Shown here piece after piece: positions 17,369 to 27,319 of a stretch of 64,000 nt of DNA. The notes beneath the pieces were generated by a model. That model did not search any database. It had not been told where the DNA came from and was given only the letters and a program-made list of their open reading frames with translations. The stretch covers positions 1 through 64,000 of the forward strand of contig CAZXFW010000003.1 in assembly GCA_964640175.1 (NCBI GenBank). The letters run 5' to 3'. The position numbers and the translations under genes were made by a program. Position 1 is the stretch's first letter. Each line of letters starts with the position of its first letter. The DNA comes from JACKDX01 sp964640175. GTDB lineage: Bacteria; Myxococcota_A; Polyangia; Polyangiales; GCA-016699535.

Positions 17369-19078
17369 ATGGACGCTTTCCCTCTCACTACAGATGCAAA
17401 CGGTACACAATGGCTCACGATCCCCTATCGGGGGCGGGCCGTTCTGTCACACAACATGTACAATCGCGGCAGTGCATTCAGCCCTGAAGAGCGCGAAGCG
17501 CTAGGATTGGTGGGGCTTTTGCCACACCAGGTTCTCAGCATTGAAGATCAGGCCAAGCGCGCCTATGGCTATATCTGTCGACACCAGGAGCCTCTGGAAC
17601 GCTTTGTAGCCCTGCAAGAATTAGAGGCTCGCAACGCCGTGCTGTTCTACCGTTTGGTCTACGACCACCTCGAAGAGTTCATGCCAGTGGTCTATACGCC
17701 TACGGTCGGACAAGCCTGCCAACAATTCAGCCACATCTTCCGGCGTGGACGAGGTGTGTGGATCACACCTGAACATCGAGGTCACGTCGAGAGTGTTCTT
17801 AGAAACGCCCCCTGGACCGATGTGCGACTTATTGTCATCACAGACAATCAAAGCATTCTGGGCTTGGGCGATCAGGGCGCAGGCGGCATGGGCATTCCCG
17901 TTGGAAAGCTCGCGTTATACACGGTCGGAGCCGGAATCCACCCTACCCAAACGCTGCCTATCAGCTTGGATGTCGGGACCGATAACGAAGAGTTGCTCAA
18001 CGACCCGATGTACATCGGCTGGAGGCATCCACGCCTCAAAGGCGCAGATTACGACTCCTTGCTCGAAGAAGTCGTCACCGCCATTAAAACGTGCTTTCCT
18101 AACGTCGTCCTTCAGTGGGAAGATTTTCGTAAGTCCAATGCGTTTGCATTGTTGGATCGCTACCGAGAACGCCTGTGTTCATTCAACGATGACATCCAAG
18201 GCACCGCAGGCGTAGCACTCGCAGGAGTCATGGCCGCAGGGCGCATCTCCAACACGCCTCTTAGCAAACAGCGTGTACTCATTGTTGGCGGAGGCGCAGC
18301 GGGGATTGGAATCGCTCGACAACTTCGCGAAGCATTGGCAAGCGAAGGTGTCGAGGGCGATGCGCTCATCGAAGCCATTGCGGTCACAGACAGCGGTGGG
18401 CTTTTGCACCACGGCCGTCCCATCGATGACACGTACAAGGAAGAGTTTGCCTGGCCGCAAGCACTGGTGGAAGCCAAGGGCCTCTCGCTTCAGCAGCCTA
18501 ATAACCTCCTTGCGTGTGTTAAAGCGCTCAAGCCCACCGTGCTGATCGGCACCTCGGGACAGCCCAATACGTTCACCGAAGACATCGTTCGCGCCATGGC
18601 GGAGCATGTTGAACGGCCCGCAATTTTTCCCTTTTCCAACCCCAACAGCATGTGTGAAGGCAAACCGGAAGATCTGATCCAGTGGACTCATGGCAAAGCA
18701 TTGATCGCGACAGGAAGTCCTTTTGATCCCGTCAATTACGCCGGCAAGACCTTTCGCATCTCTCAGGGTAACAACGTGTATATTTTCCCCGGTGTTGGGT
18801 TAGGAGCCATTGTGTCCGAAGCCCGTGTCGTCACAGACGGAATGCTTAAAGCAGCCGCGCTTAGCCTGGCTAAATTCGTCACGCCTTCCGATCTGGAAGC
18901 GGGATTGCTGTTTCCTCCGATGCGCGAACTCACGGCTATTTGTGCAAGCATTGCCCTCGCGGTTGCTCAAGCTGCGGTCGGCGAGGGAGTCGCCGCTCCG
19001 GCGGACGAAGCCACTCTACGTCAACGCATCAAATCCACGATGTGGATCCCCAATTACGCAAAGGTGAAACTGACCTAG
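17369..19078 (+). CDS. maeA: NAD-dependent malic enzyme
   Basis: The 569-residue length is that of the large bacterial and eukaryotic-type malic enzymes. Seen are the N-terminal YTPTVGQACQQFS segment with the catalytic Tyr, GLGDQGAGGMGIPVGKL (substrate and metal site), FNDDIQGTAGV with the metal-binding Asp pair, a Rossmann motif GGGAAGIG, and PFSNPNSMCEG near the C-terminus. The enzyme decarboxylates malate to pyruvate with reduction of NAD. The coenzyme preference is taken from the family. The gene has no obvious functional tie to its neighbours. Confidence 0.94.
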   Translation: MDAFPLTTDANGTQWLTIPYRGRAVLSHNMYNRGSAFSPEEREALGLVGLLPHQVLSIEDQAKRAYGYICRHQEPLERFVALQELEARNAVLFYRLVYDHLEEFMPVVYTPTVGQACQQFSHIFRRGRGVWITPEHRGHVESVLRNAPWTDVRLIVITDNQSILGLGDQGAGGMGIPVGKLALYTVGAGIHPTQTLPISLDVGTDNEELLNDPMYIGWRHPRLKGADYDSLLEEVVTAIKTCFPNVVLQWEDFRKSNAFALLDRYRERLCSFNDDIQGTAGVALAGVMAAGRISNTPLSKQRVLIVGGGAAGIGIARQLREALASEGVEGDALIEAIAVTDSGGLLHHGRPIDDTYKEEFAWPQALVEAKGLSLQQPNNLLACVKALKPTVLIGTSGQPNTFTEDIVRAMAEHVERPAIFPFSNPNSMCEGKPEDLIQWTHGKALIATGSPFDPVNYAGKTFRISQGNNVYIFPGVGLGAIVSEARVVTDGMLKAAALSLAKFVTPSDLEAGLLFPPMRELTAICASIALAVAQAAVGEGVAAPADEATLRQRIKSTMWIPNYAKVKLT

Positions 19079-19102
19079 TTTAAGTTAATACTGAGCATCT
19101 CT

Positions 19103-19615
19103 ATGAAACTGTATTCTGGTAAAATTCCTACAATTGCATCTGAATTGTTGGATGTATTGATCCAACATAACGCCATTGAAGTCGAAAACCGCGATGAAGT
19201 ACTGCTTGATTTCGAATCGGTGATGAAAGAGTACCTCCGGATGGAGCGTAACGTGACCGAAGAAGCCAAAAATCGCATGGATGCAGGCGGCTTGGGATAC
19301 TCGGCGCTCGGAAAAGTCAGAAACCAGCTTGCCAAAGAAAAGCATCTGCCTCCTGCCGATGAGATTCTGCCTTACTTGGTACAACAGCTCCTCGAAATGT
19401 TATTTTACAGCAGCAATGTTGCCGAAGTTTTTGCGTCTGACGTAGAGCTGCGCGAAGTTGTGACTCCGATACTACGCAAGCATATGAACGTCGATGCCGA
19501 TGTGGAAAAAGAAGTACGCGACAAGATCAAGAACCTCGAAGAAGGTACGGTTTCGTTTGAAGTCGAATATCAAAAGGTCATGGAACAGATCAAGCGCAAG
19601 CGCGGCTTGATATAG
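19103..19615 (+). CDS. DUF507 family protein
   Basis: The protein has 170 residues. It contains two tandem DUF507-like halves: residues 1-90 start MKLYSGKIPTIASELLDVL and continue with VMKEYLRMERNVTEEAKN, and 90-170 repeat the pattern with EVVTPILRKHMNVDADVEKEVRDKIKNLEEGTVSFE. The family is small, helical and cytosolic, occurs widely in deltaproteobacteria, and has no established function. A lone downstream epimerase begins 8 bases later, so the two are probably cotranscribed. Confidence 0.85.
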   Translation: MKLYSGKIPTIASELLDVLIQHNAIEVENRDEVLLDFESVMKEYLRMERNVTEEAKNRMDAGGLGYSALGKVRNQLAKEKHLPPADEILPYLVQQLLEMLFYSSNVAEVFASDVELREVVTPILRKHMNVDADVEKEVRDKIKNLEEGTVSFEVEYQKVMEQIKRKRGLI

Positions 19616-19623
19616 GCCTTGTA

Positions 19624-20574
19624 ATGAGACGCGTGTTGGTTACGGGAGGAGCAGGCTTTATCGGCTCTCACACGGTGCAGGCACTTTTAAGCCATGGGAA
19701 AGCCGTCACCGTACTGGATGACCTTTCAACGGGGAATGAGCAAAACTTAAGTCATCTTCAAGGTGACCTTGAATTCATCAAAGGCAGCGTCTGTTCAGAA
19801 AACGATCTTCAACGCGCACTTGCCAACGTTTCGAGTGTCATTCACCTGGCCGCAGTGATCTCTGTCGTGCATTCCGTTCAAGACCCTGTTCACTGCGATG
19901 AGGTCAACGTTCATGGCACCGTCAAATTGCTAGACATGGCTCGGCGCCTGGGCGTGCGCAGGCTTGTGCTTGCCTCCTCGGCAGCCGTCTATGGCGAGGA
20001 TCCCATACAACCCAAAGTTGAGACTGCGCCCATTCAGGCACTGTCGGGCTATGCGGCGAGCAAAGCCTGTGATGAGATCTATTTGAAAATGTTTCTTCAC
20101 CTTTATCAATTGGAAACAGTCGCCCTGCGGTATTTCAATGTGTTTGGGCCGCGCCAAAGCCCTAATAGCCAATATGCTGCGGTGATTCCTAAATTCATTG
20201 ACACCATGCTGCGAAACAATGCGCCCGTTATTTTTGGAGATGGTGAACAGACCCGCGACTTTTGTTTTGTCGAAAATGTCGTGGATGCCAACTTGCGCGC
20301 GCTACAAAGCCCGGCTGCGGTAGGCCAGTCTATTAACATTGGGACGGGAAAAAGCACGTCACTCAATCAGCTTGTCCAGATGCTTAATCGTATTCTGGGT
20401 AGCCAGTTTCAACCCACCTACGATGCCCCGGTGCCCGGAGACATTCGGCATTCGCTTGCCGATATCACGCTGGCACGTGACGCCTTGAGCTATACGCCAC
20501 GGGTTGATGTGCACCAAGGACTAGAACAAACCATTGCCTACCTGCGTTCCACCCTGAAGAACGCTCCCCCCTAG
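19624..20574 (+). CDS. NAD-dependent nucleotide-sugar epimerase, GalE/WbpP-like
   Basis: The 316-residue protein belongs to the extended short-chain dehydrogenase family. It shows GGAGFIGSH (NAD binding, residues 8-16), the catalytic serine region ASSAAVYG (about 117), YAASK (about 139-143) and RYFNVFGPRQ. The closest familiar types are UDP-glucose and UDP-GlcNAc 4-epimerases used for surface polysaccharide synthesis. The substrate cannot be read from sequence alone. No glycosyltransferase is near, so it probably serves a pathway encoded elsewhere. Confidence 0.9.
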   Translation: MRRVLVTGGAGFIGSHTVQALLSHGKAVTVLDDLSTGNEQNLSHLQGDLEFIKGSVCSENDLQRALANVSSVIHLAAVISVVHSVQDPVHCDEVNVHGTVKLLDMARRLGVRRLVLASSAAVYGEDPIQPKVETAPIQALSGYAASKACDEIYLKMFLHLYQLETVALRYFNVFGPRQSPNSQYAAVIPKFIDTMLRNNAPVIFGDGEQTRDFCFVENVVDANLRALQSPAAVGQSINIGTGKSTSLNQLVQMLNRILGSQFQPTYDAPVPGDIRHSLADITLARDALSYTPRVDVHQGLEQTIAYLRSTLKNAPP

Positions 20575-20582
20575 AAAGGACA

Positions 20583-21461
20583 ATGCCCATGTTAAGCATG
20601 ACGGGGTTCGGGCAGGGAACAGCTCCCTTAGGGGAAGTCACTGTATGTGTCGACCTTAGAGCTGTAAACCACCGCTTTCTTGATATCCGTGTCAAAGCAT
20701 CTTCGCGCTTTGGCATGGTTCAGCATGTGATTGAGCGTGTCATCAAACAGCGGCTTGTGCGTGGCCATGTTGATGTACACCTCACTACACAAGGAAGCTC
20801 AATCGAAATACCAAGCATTGATATCAAGCGCGCCACACAGGCGTGGAAAGAACTTGAAGCGTTACGCGATGAAATCGCTCCTAATACACCATTGCCTTTG
20901 GAACTGCTCGCCAGCATACCCGATCTTTTTGTAACTCCACGCACCCTAAAAACAGACATGTTGGAGCAAGCGGTCATCCAAGCTACCGCAGCTGCCTGCA
21001 CAGCGCTTGAAGACATGCGCCTGACGGAAGGAGCTTCCTTACAAACCTCGCTCATGGCCGATCTCCAAGCATTGCAACGAGGAATCGCCCAAGTCCGTAT
21101 CGAGCGAGATGCCAGCGTCGAGCGGCATCGTCACATGCTTCAAGAACGCATCCAGGCGCTTCTTGCTCCCACATACACCCTCGATAAAAACCGACTAGAG
21201 CAGGAAATCGCACACCTCGTGCAACGATCGGATATTGCTGAAGAAATCACGCGCGCGCTTTCTCACGTTGACCAATTGAGCCAATGGATGACTCCAGGAA
21301 CCGAGGCTGTGGGAAAACGCCTGGATTTTCTGCTGCAGGAATTGGCCCGTGAAGTCAACACCATGGGCTCTAAAGCTCAGGATGCCGCCCTAGCTCGGCA
21401 TGTGGTCGATCTCAAAAGCCTTGTCGAGCGCATGCGAGAACAAGTACAAAACATCGTATGA
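20583..21461 (+). CDS. yicC: YicC-family endoribonuclease
   Basis: The 292-residue protein shows the conserved N-terminus SMTGFGQG, the VNHRFLDIRVK block and the C-terminal KRLDFLLQELAREVNTMGSKAQD motif. YicC proteins are hexameric RNases in several bacteria and are usually encoded beside gmk. The stop overlaps the gmk start by four bases (ATGA at 21458-21461), so translation is coupled. An AAGGAC ribosome site precedes the ATG at 20583. Confidence 0.93.
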   Translation: MPMLSMTGFGQGTAPLGEVTVCVDLRAVNHRFLDIRVKASSRFGMVQHVIERVIKQRLVRGHVDVHLTTQGSSIEIPSIDIKRATQAWKELEALRDEIAPNTPLPLELLASIPDLFVTPRTLKTDMLEQAVIQATAAACTALEDMRLTEGASLQTSLMADLQALQRGIAQVRIERDASVERHRHMLQERIQALLAPTYTLDKNRLEQEIAHLVQRSDIAEEITRALSHVDQLSQWMTPGTEAVGKRLDFLLQELAREVNTMGSKAQDAALARHVVDLKSLVERMREQVQNIV

Positions 21462-22108
21462 CCGCTGATCAAGACGACCTTTTGCTCCTTATCATCTCAT
21501 CACCCTCGGGGGCTGGGAAAACCACCCTGACGCGTGAGCTATTACGCACGTTTCCAGAACTCACGTTTTCTGTCTCACATACCACCCGAAAAATGCGTCA
21601 AGCTGAAGTGGATGGACGCGATTATTACTTTGTCACCGATGACGAATTTAAGCACATGATTACTGCCAACGCCTTTCTTGAGTGGGCGCGTGTTCATGAT
21701 CGGTTATATGGAACTGGATCAGCCGAGTTGGAGCGTGCCAAACGGCAAGGCAAGCACGGCATGGTTTTCGATATCGATTATCAAGGAGCACGTCAGATCA
21801 AAGCCAAGCTGCCCTCCTCAGTGACGGTGTTTGTCCTTCCCCCCAACATGCAGGAATTACATCGACGCTTGCTTGGACGAGCGTCCGATGAACCTGCCGC
21901 CATTGAGCGCCGATTTGCCGCCGCACAGCTTGAAATAGAGCACTATGGGTTGTTTGATTATTTGATCGTCAATGACGACCTCGAACAAGCTCAAGCACGG
22001 CTTCGCAGCATCGTCTATGCCGAACTCTCGCGCCGACCTCGCATGGCCAAAATGGCGGAAAAACTCTTACGCGAAGCCCGCGCGAAGACATCCTCTAGCT
22101 CCTCTTAA
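21458..22108 (+). CDS. gmk: Guanylate kinase
   Basis: The 216-residue protein has the P-loop SSPSGAGKTTL (about 13-23), the GMP-binding segment SVSHTTRKMRQAEVDGRDYYFV and FDIDYQGARQIK. It phosphorylates GMP or dGMP to the diphosphate. It overlaps yicC by 4 bases upstream and the convergent radA by 4 bases downstream (22105-22108), so the two transcripts end in each other. rpoZ, a frequent next gene, is absent here. Confidence 0.95.
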   Translation: MTADQDDLLLLIISSPSGAGKTTLTRELLRTFPELTFSVSHTTRKMRQAEVDGRDYYFVTDDEFKHMITANAFLEWARVHDRLYGTGSAELERAKRQGKHGMVFDIDYQGARQIKAKLPSSVTVFVLPPNMQELHRRLLGRASDEPAAIERRFAAAQLEIEHYGLFDYLIVNDDLEQAQARLRSIVYAELSRRPRMAKMAEKLLREARAKTSSSSS

Positions 22109-23490
22109 TCAAAAAAATGATCCAACGCTTCTGAAAGCGTGCGTACGCCCCTAAGCTCCATTCCGATGCCAGACTCAGCGCCAAGCGCTTCTACGGTGTT
22201 TTTCGGTACGATGGCACGGCGGAATCCGAGCTGATACGCAGCCGTTAAGCGTTGTATGGCACGTGGTACACTTCGAAGCTCACCCGTAAGCCCAATTTCA
22301 CCAAACACCACCATATCATGCACCAAAGGACGATTGCGCAAGCTCGAGACCACGGCGGCACACAGTCCTAAATCCAACGCCGTTTCCTCAATGCGCGCCC
22401 CTCCCACCACACTTGCAAACACATCTTGATCGAGAACCTGTATGCCGGCTTTGCGTTCAAGCACCGCAAGCAAAATAGCCAAACGGTTGGCATCCAAGCC
22501 GGTGGCAATACGACGAACCGAGCCATAAGCCGCAGGCACAATCAAAGCCTGCACTTCCATGAGCATAGCGCGTGAGCCTTCGGCCGTAGGCACAATTACA
22601 GCCCCCACAGAATCCTGAGAGCGTTCTGCCAGAAACATCGCGCTGGGATCGGCAACTTCAACCAATCCCTGTGCACCCATCTCATAAACAGCAAGCTCTC
22701 CTGAAGCTCCGAAACGGTTTTTCTGCGCTCGGATCATTCGATAATTATGGCTACGGTGGCCTTCAAAACTCAGCACCGTATCCACAAGGTGCTCAAGCAG
22801 CTTTGGACCCGCCAAGGCCCCGTCTTTCGTCACATGGCCAATCAAAAATACCGATACCCCACGTGTTTTTGCCATCTCTACCACACGTGCAGTGACTTCA
22901 CGTAGCTGGGTCACACTTCCAACCACCGAGTCCACGGCATCACTGTGGATGGTTTGAACAGAATCCACGACGAGTACGGCAGGCATCCGCTCAACCACTG
23001 CACGTTCAACGTCTTCAAGAAGCGTCGTTGCAAGCACCTCAACATTGGCCGCAGTCTCTGCCATCAACCGCTGGCCTCGTAACGCAATTTGAGCCGCAGA
23101 CTCTTCGGCACTCACGTACAATGTGGACAATCCCTGTCCACAAAATCCCGCAAGCGCTTGTAAAAACAGGGTCGATTTACCAATCCCCGGCTCCCCCCCC
23201 ACCAGCACGACGCTCCCGTGGACAAGGCCTCCGCCAAGGACACGATCAAGTTCCGGCATACCACTTTTTGCGCGAGGCGCTTGATCGGTCTCGATCGCCC
23301 CTAAGCGCTGTCGTCCACCCCCTGCACCAGCTAGCCCCGTACGCACCTCAAGGTTCGCTGCATGCTTGGCAGCAGATTGCTCCACCAAGCTGCTCCACTC
23401 GCCACACGAAGGACATCTCCCTAGCCACTTGGGGGAAGAAGCTCCACATTCCCGACAAAGAAAAATCGTCTTTTGCGCTTTTGTATTCAT
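22105..23490 (-). CDS. radA: DNA repair protein RadA
   Basis: The 461-residue protein begins with a four-cysteine zinc finger (CRECG...CPSCGEW, about 12-31). It continues with a RecA-like ATPase core with Walker A GEPGIGKST (about 99-107) and Walker B VLVVDSVQT, the RadA-specific KNRFG motif, and a Lon-protease-like C-terminal domain. RadA drives branch migration of recombination intermediates. The Walker A region is encoded by a run of eight C on the plus strand (23193-23200), explained by glycine codons. Confidence 0.95.
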   Translation of the reverse strand: MNTKAQKTIFLCRECGASSPKWLGRCPSCGEWSSLVEQSAAKHAANLEVRTGLAGAGGGRQRLGAIETDQAPRAKSGMPELDRVLGGGLVHGSVVLVGGEPGIGKSTLFLQALAGFCGQGLSTLYVSAEESAAQIALRGQRLMAETAANVEVLATTLLEDVERAVVERMPAVLVVDSVQTIHSDAVDSVVGSVTQLREVTARVVEMAKTRGVSVFLIGHVTKDGALAGPKLLEHLVDTVLSFEGHRSHNYRMIRAQKNRFGASGELAVYEMGAQGLVEVADPSAMFLAERSQDSVGAVIVPTAEGSRAMLMEVQALIVPAAYGSVRRIATGLDANRLAILLAVLERKAGIQVLDQDVFASVVGGARIEETALDLGLCAAVVSSLRNRPLVHDMVVFGEIGLTGELRSVPRAIQRLTAAYQLGFRRAIVPKNTVEALGAESGIGMELRGVRTLSEALDHFFD

Positions 23491-23537
23491 GCAGGGTCAG
23501 CAAAAGCACATGCTAGAAGTCATACGTAAAAACCGCA

Positions 23538-25595
23538 CTAGAACATGACACCTAAAAGAAGCCTAAGCGCAAAGGCATTGTCTAAATCGGGCGCCCCGGA
23601 TGGAAACTGCCCTGGTAAATACCCTAACCCTGCAAGAGGAAACAACAACGCATACTGCGCCATGGCATAAAACCCATCCAATATTTCCGGACCGTCATCG
23701 CTGCGATAGTAAACCGTCGCATCCAGCTCGACACCCAGATCTGGATCGTTACCCCATGTTTGCACTGGAGAAGATGCGCGGGACCAAACCACATCCACAC
23801 GGGCTCCCAAGAGTTGGCCAAAGGGATCTTTAATAAAATCGTAACCGATGCCAGGCTTGAAGTAGTAGGCCCCTGCCACTTGCTGCATAATATTACGCCA
23901 CAAAATCACATCGATGCGGTAATTGGGATGAAACCGAAATGTTGAAATCGTATCATCCGTACCTTCAGGGGTGCTTTGTTGTTCAGGAGAGCCTGAAGTA
24001 AGCGCAAGCCCCTCCACATCGGAATCGCCACTGGCAAATCCCATATTAAAGAAAAGGCCAAGCTTGTCATCGAGTAAGCGATATTCTGATTCAAACGCGA
24101 ATCCCAACTCTCGAATGTTGTAGTCTTCTTCTGCAAAGCTGTCGCTACGGGTGTTCTCCACAGAACCCAACACAAGCGAAGCTTCAAACTCTAATCGCAA
24201 CTTGTCATAAAGAAATTGCACCCATATATCCGGATTAAAGCTTTCCCAATCCCGGCGTACTAACGTTGGCGCTGGTAAAGGCTCCACGTCGGTAAGTGAG
24301 TTACTGCTGCCTTCTGAAGAGAGAAACTGATTGCGATACGTAAACAATAAGCCCGCATTTAGGACAAACTCACCTCGCGCAAGTGCCTCTTTTTGTTCTG
24401 CCTCATCCATGCGACGCGCCACAGCAAAGACAATCTGATCGACATCGTCTTCTTGTCCTGCATCAAATGGCAAGCCCCTTAAGTCACCGTTTTGCGTCTG
24501 GTTGATGTAGCCTTCCGCCGCAAAATCGTACGCTGCCATAAAGTAAAAGCCCGCCAGCTTGGTCATGGCCATCACGCGATCGACCTCAGTGGAGTAGTCG
24601 GAATCCAATCCTTCGCCACCATTGTTGACAAGGCCAAGGCCCCAATGAAACCCCATGCGCCCAAACCGCAACTCGCCTAAAGCGCGATTACGAACCTCCG
24701 CCCAGACCCGTCGCGCAACAATACTGTCCTGCAATGAGTTTCGTCCCGATTGCGGAGGAAGTTGAGTGTTGGAGGTGGCTTCGATGTCCGTGTAAGGCAT
24801 CCCGGTGCTCCCGCCCGCATACCCCTGAGGCGTTGAACCTAGCACCACATTGTCCAGCACATCGAACCACGCCTTCACACGCACGTCCTCACTGAGGTTG
24901 AACTCAGGCATCAAACGCAAACGCATGTTGGCAAACGACACCGATCCTGAATCACATTGACTTGAGCTTCCAGCACTACCGCCGCAACCACCTTGAACAT
25001 CTGCATCGTCACGACTTTCAATCGGGCGAAACCGATCAAAAGGCGGATCTCCGTTAACGCTGCCAGGCACAGCAGATCGACCCAACCAAAAACCATCAAA
25101 CAGCTCGCCTCGCGTCCGAAAATAACCATGCAAGGTAAAAATTGGCTGAGGTTGCGTCCATACCTGCTCAGAAAGAGGATTGCTATCCGAGCTGACGGTT
25201 CCCTCGCGAATAAGGCGATCCACGGCCTCACCCGGCGTTGGAATATCGGCCGATACCTCTGCTTCGTCGTCTTCAGCTAAAGGCGCAGCCTCCTCTTCAG
25301 TGCTAGTGGATGACGCATCCTGGCCGGGCATCCCTATGGTAGGAGCTTTCAGCTGGAGCGCAGAATCATCACCGGAAGCCTGGGCTGGCTCCTCGGGAGC
25401 TTCATCCTCATTTGCCGCAGGAGCCTTGCTGGACTCAATGCTAGGCTCAGAAGCCTCTGGTGCGGCTTTCTGTGCCGCTTTCCGCGTTTGTTTCTGAGTT
25501 TCTTTGCGAGGTTTGGCCTGAGCAAGCGCCATAACAGGCAGCAGCAATCCGAAAACACACCATAATAACGCGCTTTTTTTCAACACACCTCGCAT
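23538..25595 (-). CDS. Putative outer-membrane beta-barrel protein, myxobacterial type
   Basis: The protein has 685 residues. It has a signal peptide (ending near ALAQA), then about 110 residues of Lys/Glu/Ala/Pro-rich low complexity. The rest shows alternating aromatic and hydrophobic strands separated by polar loops (for example FYFMAAYDFAAEGYIN and LGLFFNMGFASGDSD), as in porin-like barrels, ending ...LRLLLGVMF with a terminal Phe. It resembles the large outer-membrane proteins of myxobacteria described under TIGR04551, but I cannot verify that membership here. Function is unknown; transport or surface structure are both possible. It is separated from radA by 47 bases on the same strand. 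Confidence 0.62.
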   Translation of the reverse strand: MRGVLKKSALLWCVFGLLLPVMALAQAKPRKETQKQTRKAAQKAAPEASEPSIESSKAPAANEDEAPEEPAQASGDDSALQLKAPTIGMPGQDASSTSTEEEAAPLAEDDEAEVSADIPTPGEAVDRLIREGTVSSDSNPLSEQVWTQPQPIFTLHGYFRTRGELFDGFWLGRSAVPGSVNGDPPFDRFRPIESRDDADVQGGCGGSAGSSSQCDSGSVSFANMRLRLMPEFNLSEDVRVKAWFDVLDNVVLGSTPQGYAGGSTGMPYTDIEATSNTQLPPQSGRNSLQDSIVARRVWAEVRNRALGELRFGRMGFHWGLGLVNNGGEGLDSDYSTEVDRVMAMTKLAGFYFMAAYDFAAEGYINQTQNGDLRGLPFDAGQEDDVDQIVFAVARRMDEAEQKEALARGEFVLNAGLLFTYRNQFLSSEGSSNSLTDVEPLPAPTLVRRDWESFNPDIWVQFLYDKLRLEFEASLVLGSVENTRSDSFAEEDYNIRELGFAFESEYRLLDDKLGLFFNMGFASGDSDVEGLALTSGSPEQQSTPEGTDDTISTFRFHPNYRIDVILWRNIMQQVAGAYYFKPGIGYDFIKDPFGQLLGARVDVVWSRASSPVQTWGNDPDLGVELDATVYYRSDDGPEILDGFYAMAQYALLFPLAGLGYLPGQFPSGAPDLDNAFALRLLLGVMF

Positions 25596-25672
25596 GCTGA
25601 GGCCCGATTAGCACGCCAGCAATCCCAGGGTCAACGCTTGACTCCTTGCATCTTTGGGCCTAGCAGGCGTTC

Positions 25673-27319
25673 ATGTCAGCTTCCGTACGTGTGGTGCCTT
25701 TGGGAGGCCTTGGCGAGGTCGGCATGAATTGCCTGGTCTTGGAACACCAAGGCCAAGCCATCGCGATTGATTGCGGCATTACATTTCCCGAGCGTGACAA
25801 TGGCATTGAAGTGCTCCACCCCGACTTCGCTTATCTTCTCGCTCCGGAACGTGAGCTGTGCGGTGTGGTGGTGACCCACGGCCATGAAGACCATATCGGC
25901 GCCCTACCTTACCTTTTGGCCAAACGGAGTGCCCCGGTCTACGCTCCAGCCTATGCCACCGCATTGATTGAACGGCGCCTCTCAGAGCATGCATTGGATG
26001 CCCCTTCTGACCTTGTCCAGACCCGGTTGCATCAGCCCTACGACGTAGGGCCTTTCCGAATCACTCACCTTCGAGTCACCCATTCCATCACCGATGCCAC
26101 TTCCCTTGCCATCGAAACGCCGGCAGGAATGATTGTTCACACGGGTGACTTCAATATCGATCCCACACCTCCAGACGGTGAATATTTTGATAAAGAAGCG
26201 TTTGCGGGATTGGGTCGGGCTGGAGTGCGCTTGCTGCTCAGTGACTCCACCAATGTCGATAACCCCGGACACTCAGGCTCCGAGGCCACAGTCATTCGTG
26301 CGCTCGAAAACCATGTCCGAACTGCCAAGGGTCGCGTTGTGGTTGCCCTCTTTTCCTCTCACATCCAACGCGTCAAGGCATTGCTTGAGGTGGCCCGACA
26401 ACTCCATAAAAAAGTCTGCCTACTTGGACGCTCCACACAGACCCATGTCAACATCGCCAAAGAGCTCGGACTCGTAGAATCATTCTCAGACGTATTGGTA
26501 GATCCGAAAGACATCCAAGACGTTCCTCGAAGCTCGGCGCTTATCGTCGCTACAGGAACACAGGCCGAAGCAGGCTCCGCCTTACAAAGGCTTGCCATTG
26601 ACGATCATCCCTACTTAACGCTCTCGCCTGGTGATACGGTTGTACTTTCTTCTCGGATCATTCCGGGTAACGAACGCGCTGTGTTCCACATGCTCAATGA
26701 ACTTGAGCGACGCCAAGTGATTGTATTAACCAGACACGACGATCCCGAGCTACACGTGAGCGGACATGGATGCCAACAAGAACAAACGGCGATGATTCAA
26801 CTGGTACAACCTCAGACGTTTATTCCTGTCCATGGCACCTATCACCACCTGCAGAAACATGCGAAGTTGGCCCAAACACTAGGTGTCAAAGAAACGCTGG
26901 TGATTGAAAACGGCACGATCGTCGAACTGGATACAAACACCTGCCACGTCGTCGGGCAAACTCCCACGGACAGAGTAGCCATCCAAGCAAAACGTGCGAT
27001 CCACCCGAGAGTCATCACGGATCGGGAATTGCTCGGCAGAGTAGGCATCGCAATCACCACCTTCGTCCTTAACACGCATGGAGAACTCTTAGGCTCCCCT
27101 CAGGTACTGACCCGCGGCATCCTCATCGAAGACGAGTCCTCCGAAACACTCGATGCGGCGAGTGCCTTCGTCCGTCAAGCACTCCTAAAAGCCATCCGCT
27201 CCAAGGATGATACGGATCCAGAAACGTTGAAAACCGTTGCACGAAGTGCACTTCGCCGCTTCTTTCAGCAGAGATTAGGGCAGCGCCCCCAAACTTATGC
27301 CATAGTCCACCAACCATGA
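25673..27319 (+). CDS. rnj: Ribonuclease J
   Basis: The 548-residue protein has the metallo-beta-lactamase fold with the zinc motif THGHEDHIG (about 69-77), HTGDFNID and DSTNVDNPGHSGSE. It continues with the beta-CASP region and a C-terminal domain with PVHGTYHHL, as in RNase J. The enzyme is an endo- and 5'-exonuclease in mRNA decay and rRNA maturation. The next gene overlaps by ATGA at 27316-27319. It diverges from the barrel protein gene across 77 bases. Confidence 0.93.
   Translation: MSASVRVVPLGGLGEVGMNCLVLEHQGQAIAIDCGITFPERDNGIEVLHPDFAYLLAPERELCGVVVTHGHEDHIGALPYLLAKRSAPVYAPAYATALIERRLSEHALDAPSDLVQTRLHQPYDVGPFRITHLRVTHSITDATSLAIETPAGMIVHTGDFNIDPTPPDGEYFDKEAFAGLGRAGVRLLLSDSTNVDNPGHSGSEATVIRALENHVRTAKGRVVVALFSSHIQRVKALLEVARQLHKKVCLLGRSTQTHVNIAKELGLVESFSDVLVDPKDIQDVPRSSALIVATGTQAEAGSALQRLAIDDHPYLTLSPGDTVVLSSRIIPGNERAVFHMLNELERRQVIVLTRHDDPELHVSGHGCQQEQTAMIQLVQPQTFIPVHGTYHHLQKHAKLAQTLGVKETLVIENGTIVELDTNTCHVVGQTPTDRVAIQAKRAIHPRVITDRELLGRVGIAITTFVLNTHGELLGSPQVLTRGILIEDESSETLDAASAFVRQALLKAIRSKDDTDPETLKTVARSALRRFFQQRLGQRPQTYAIVHQP

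Noticed and set aside
23193..23200. C8 tract (G8 in the coding strand) in radA
   Set aside because: It encodes the conserved glycines before Walker A, so codon use explains it.
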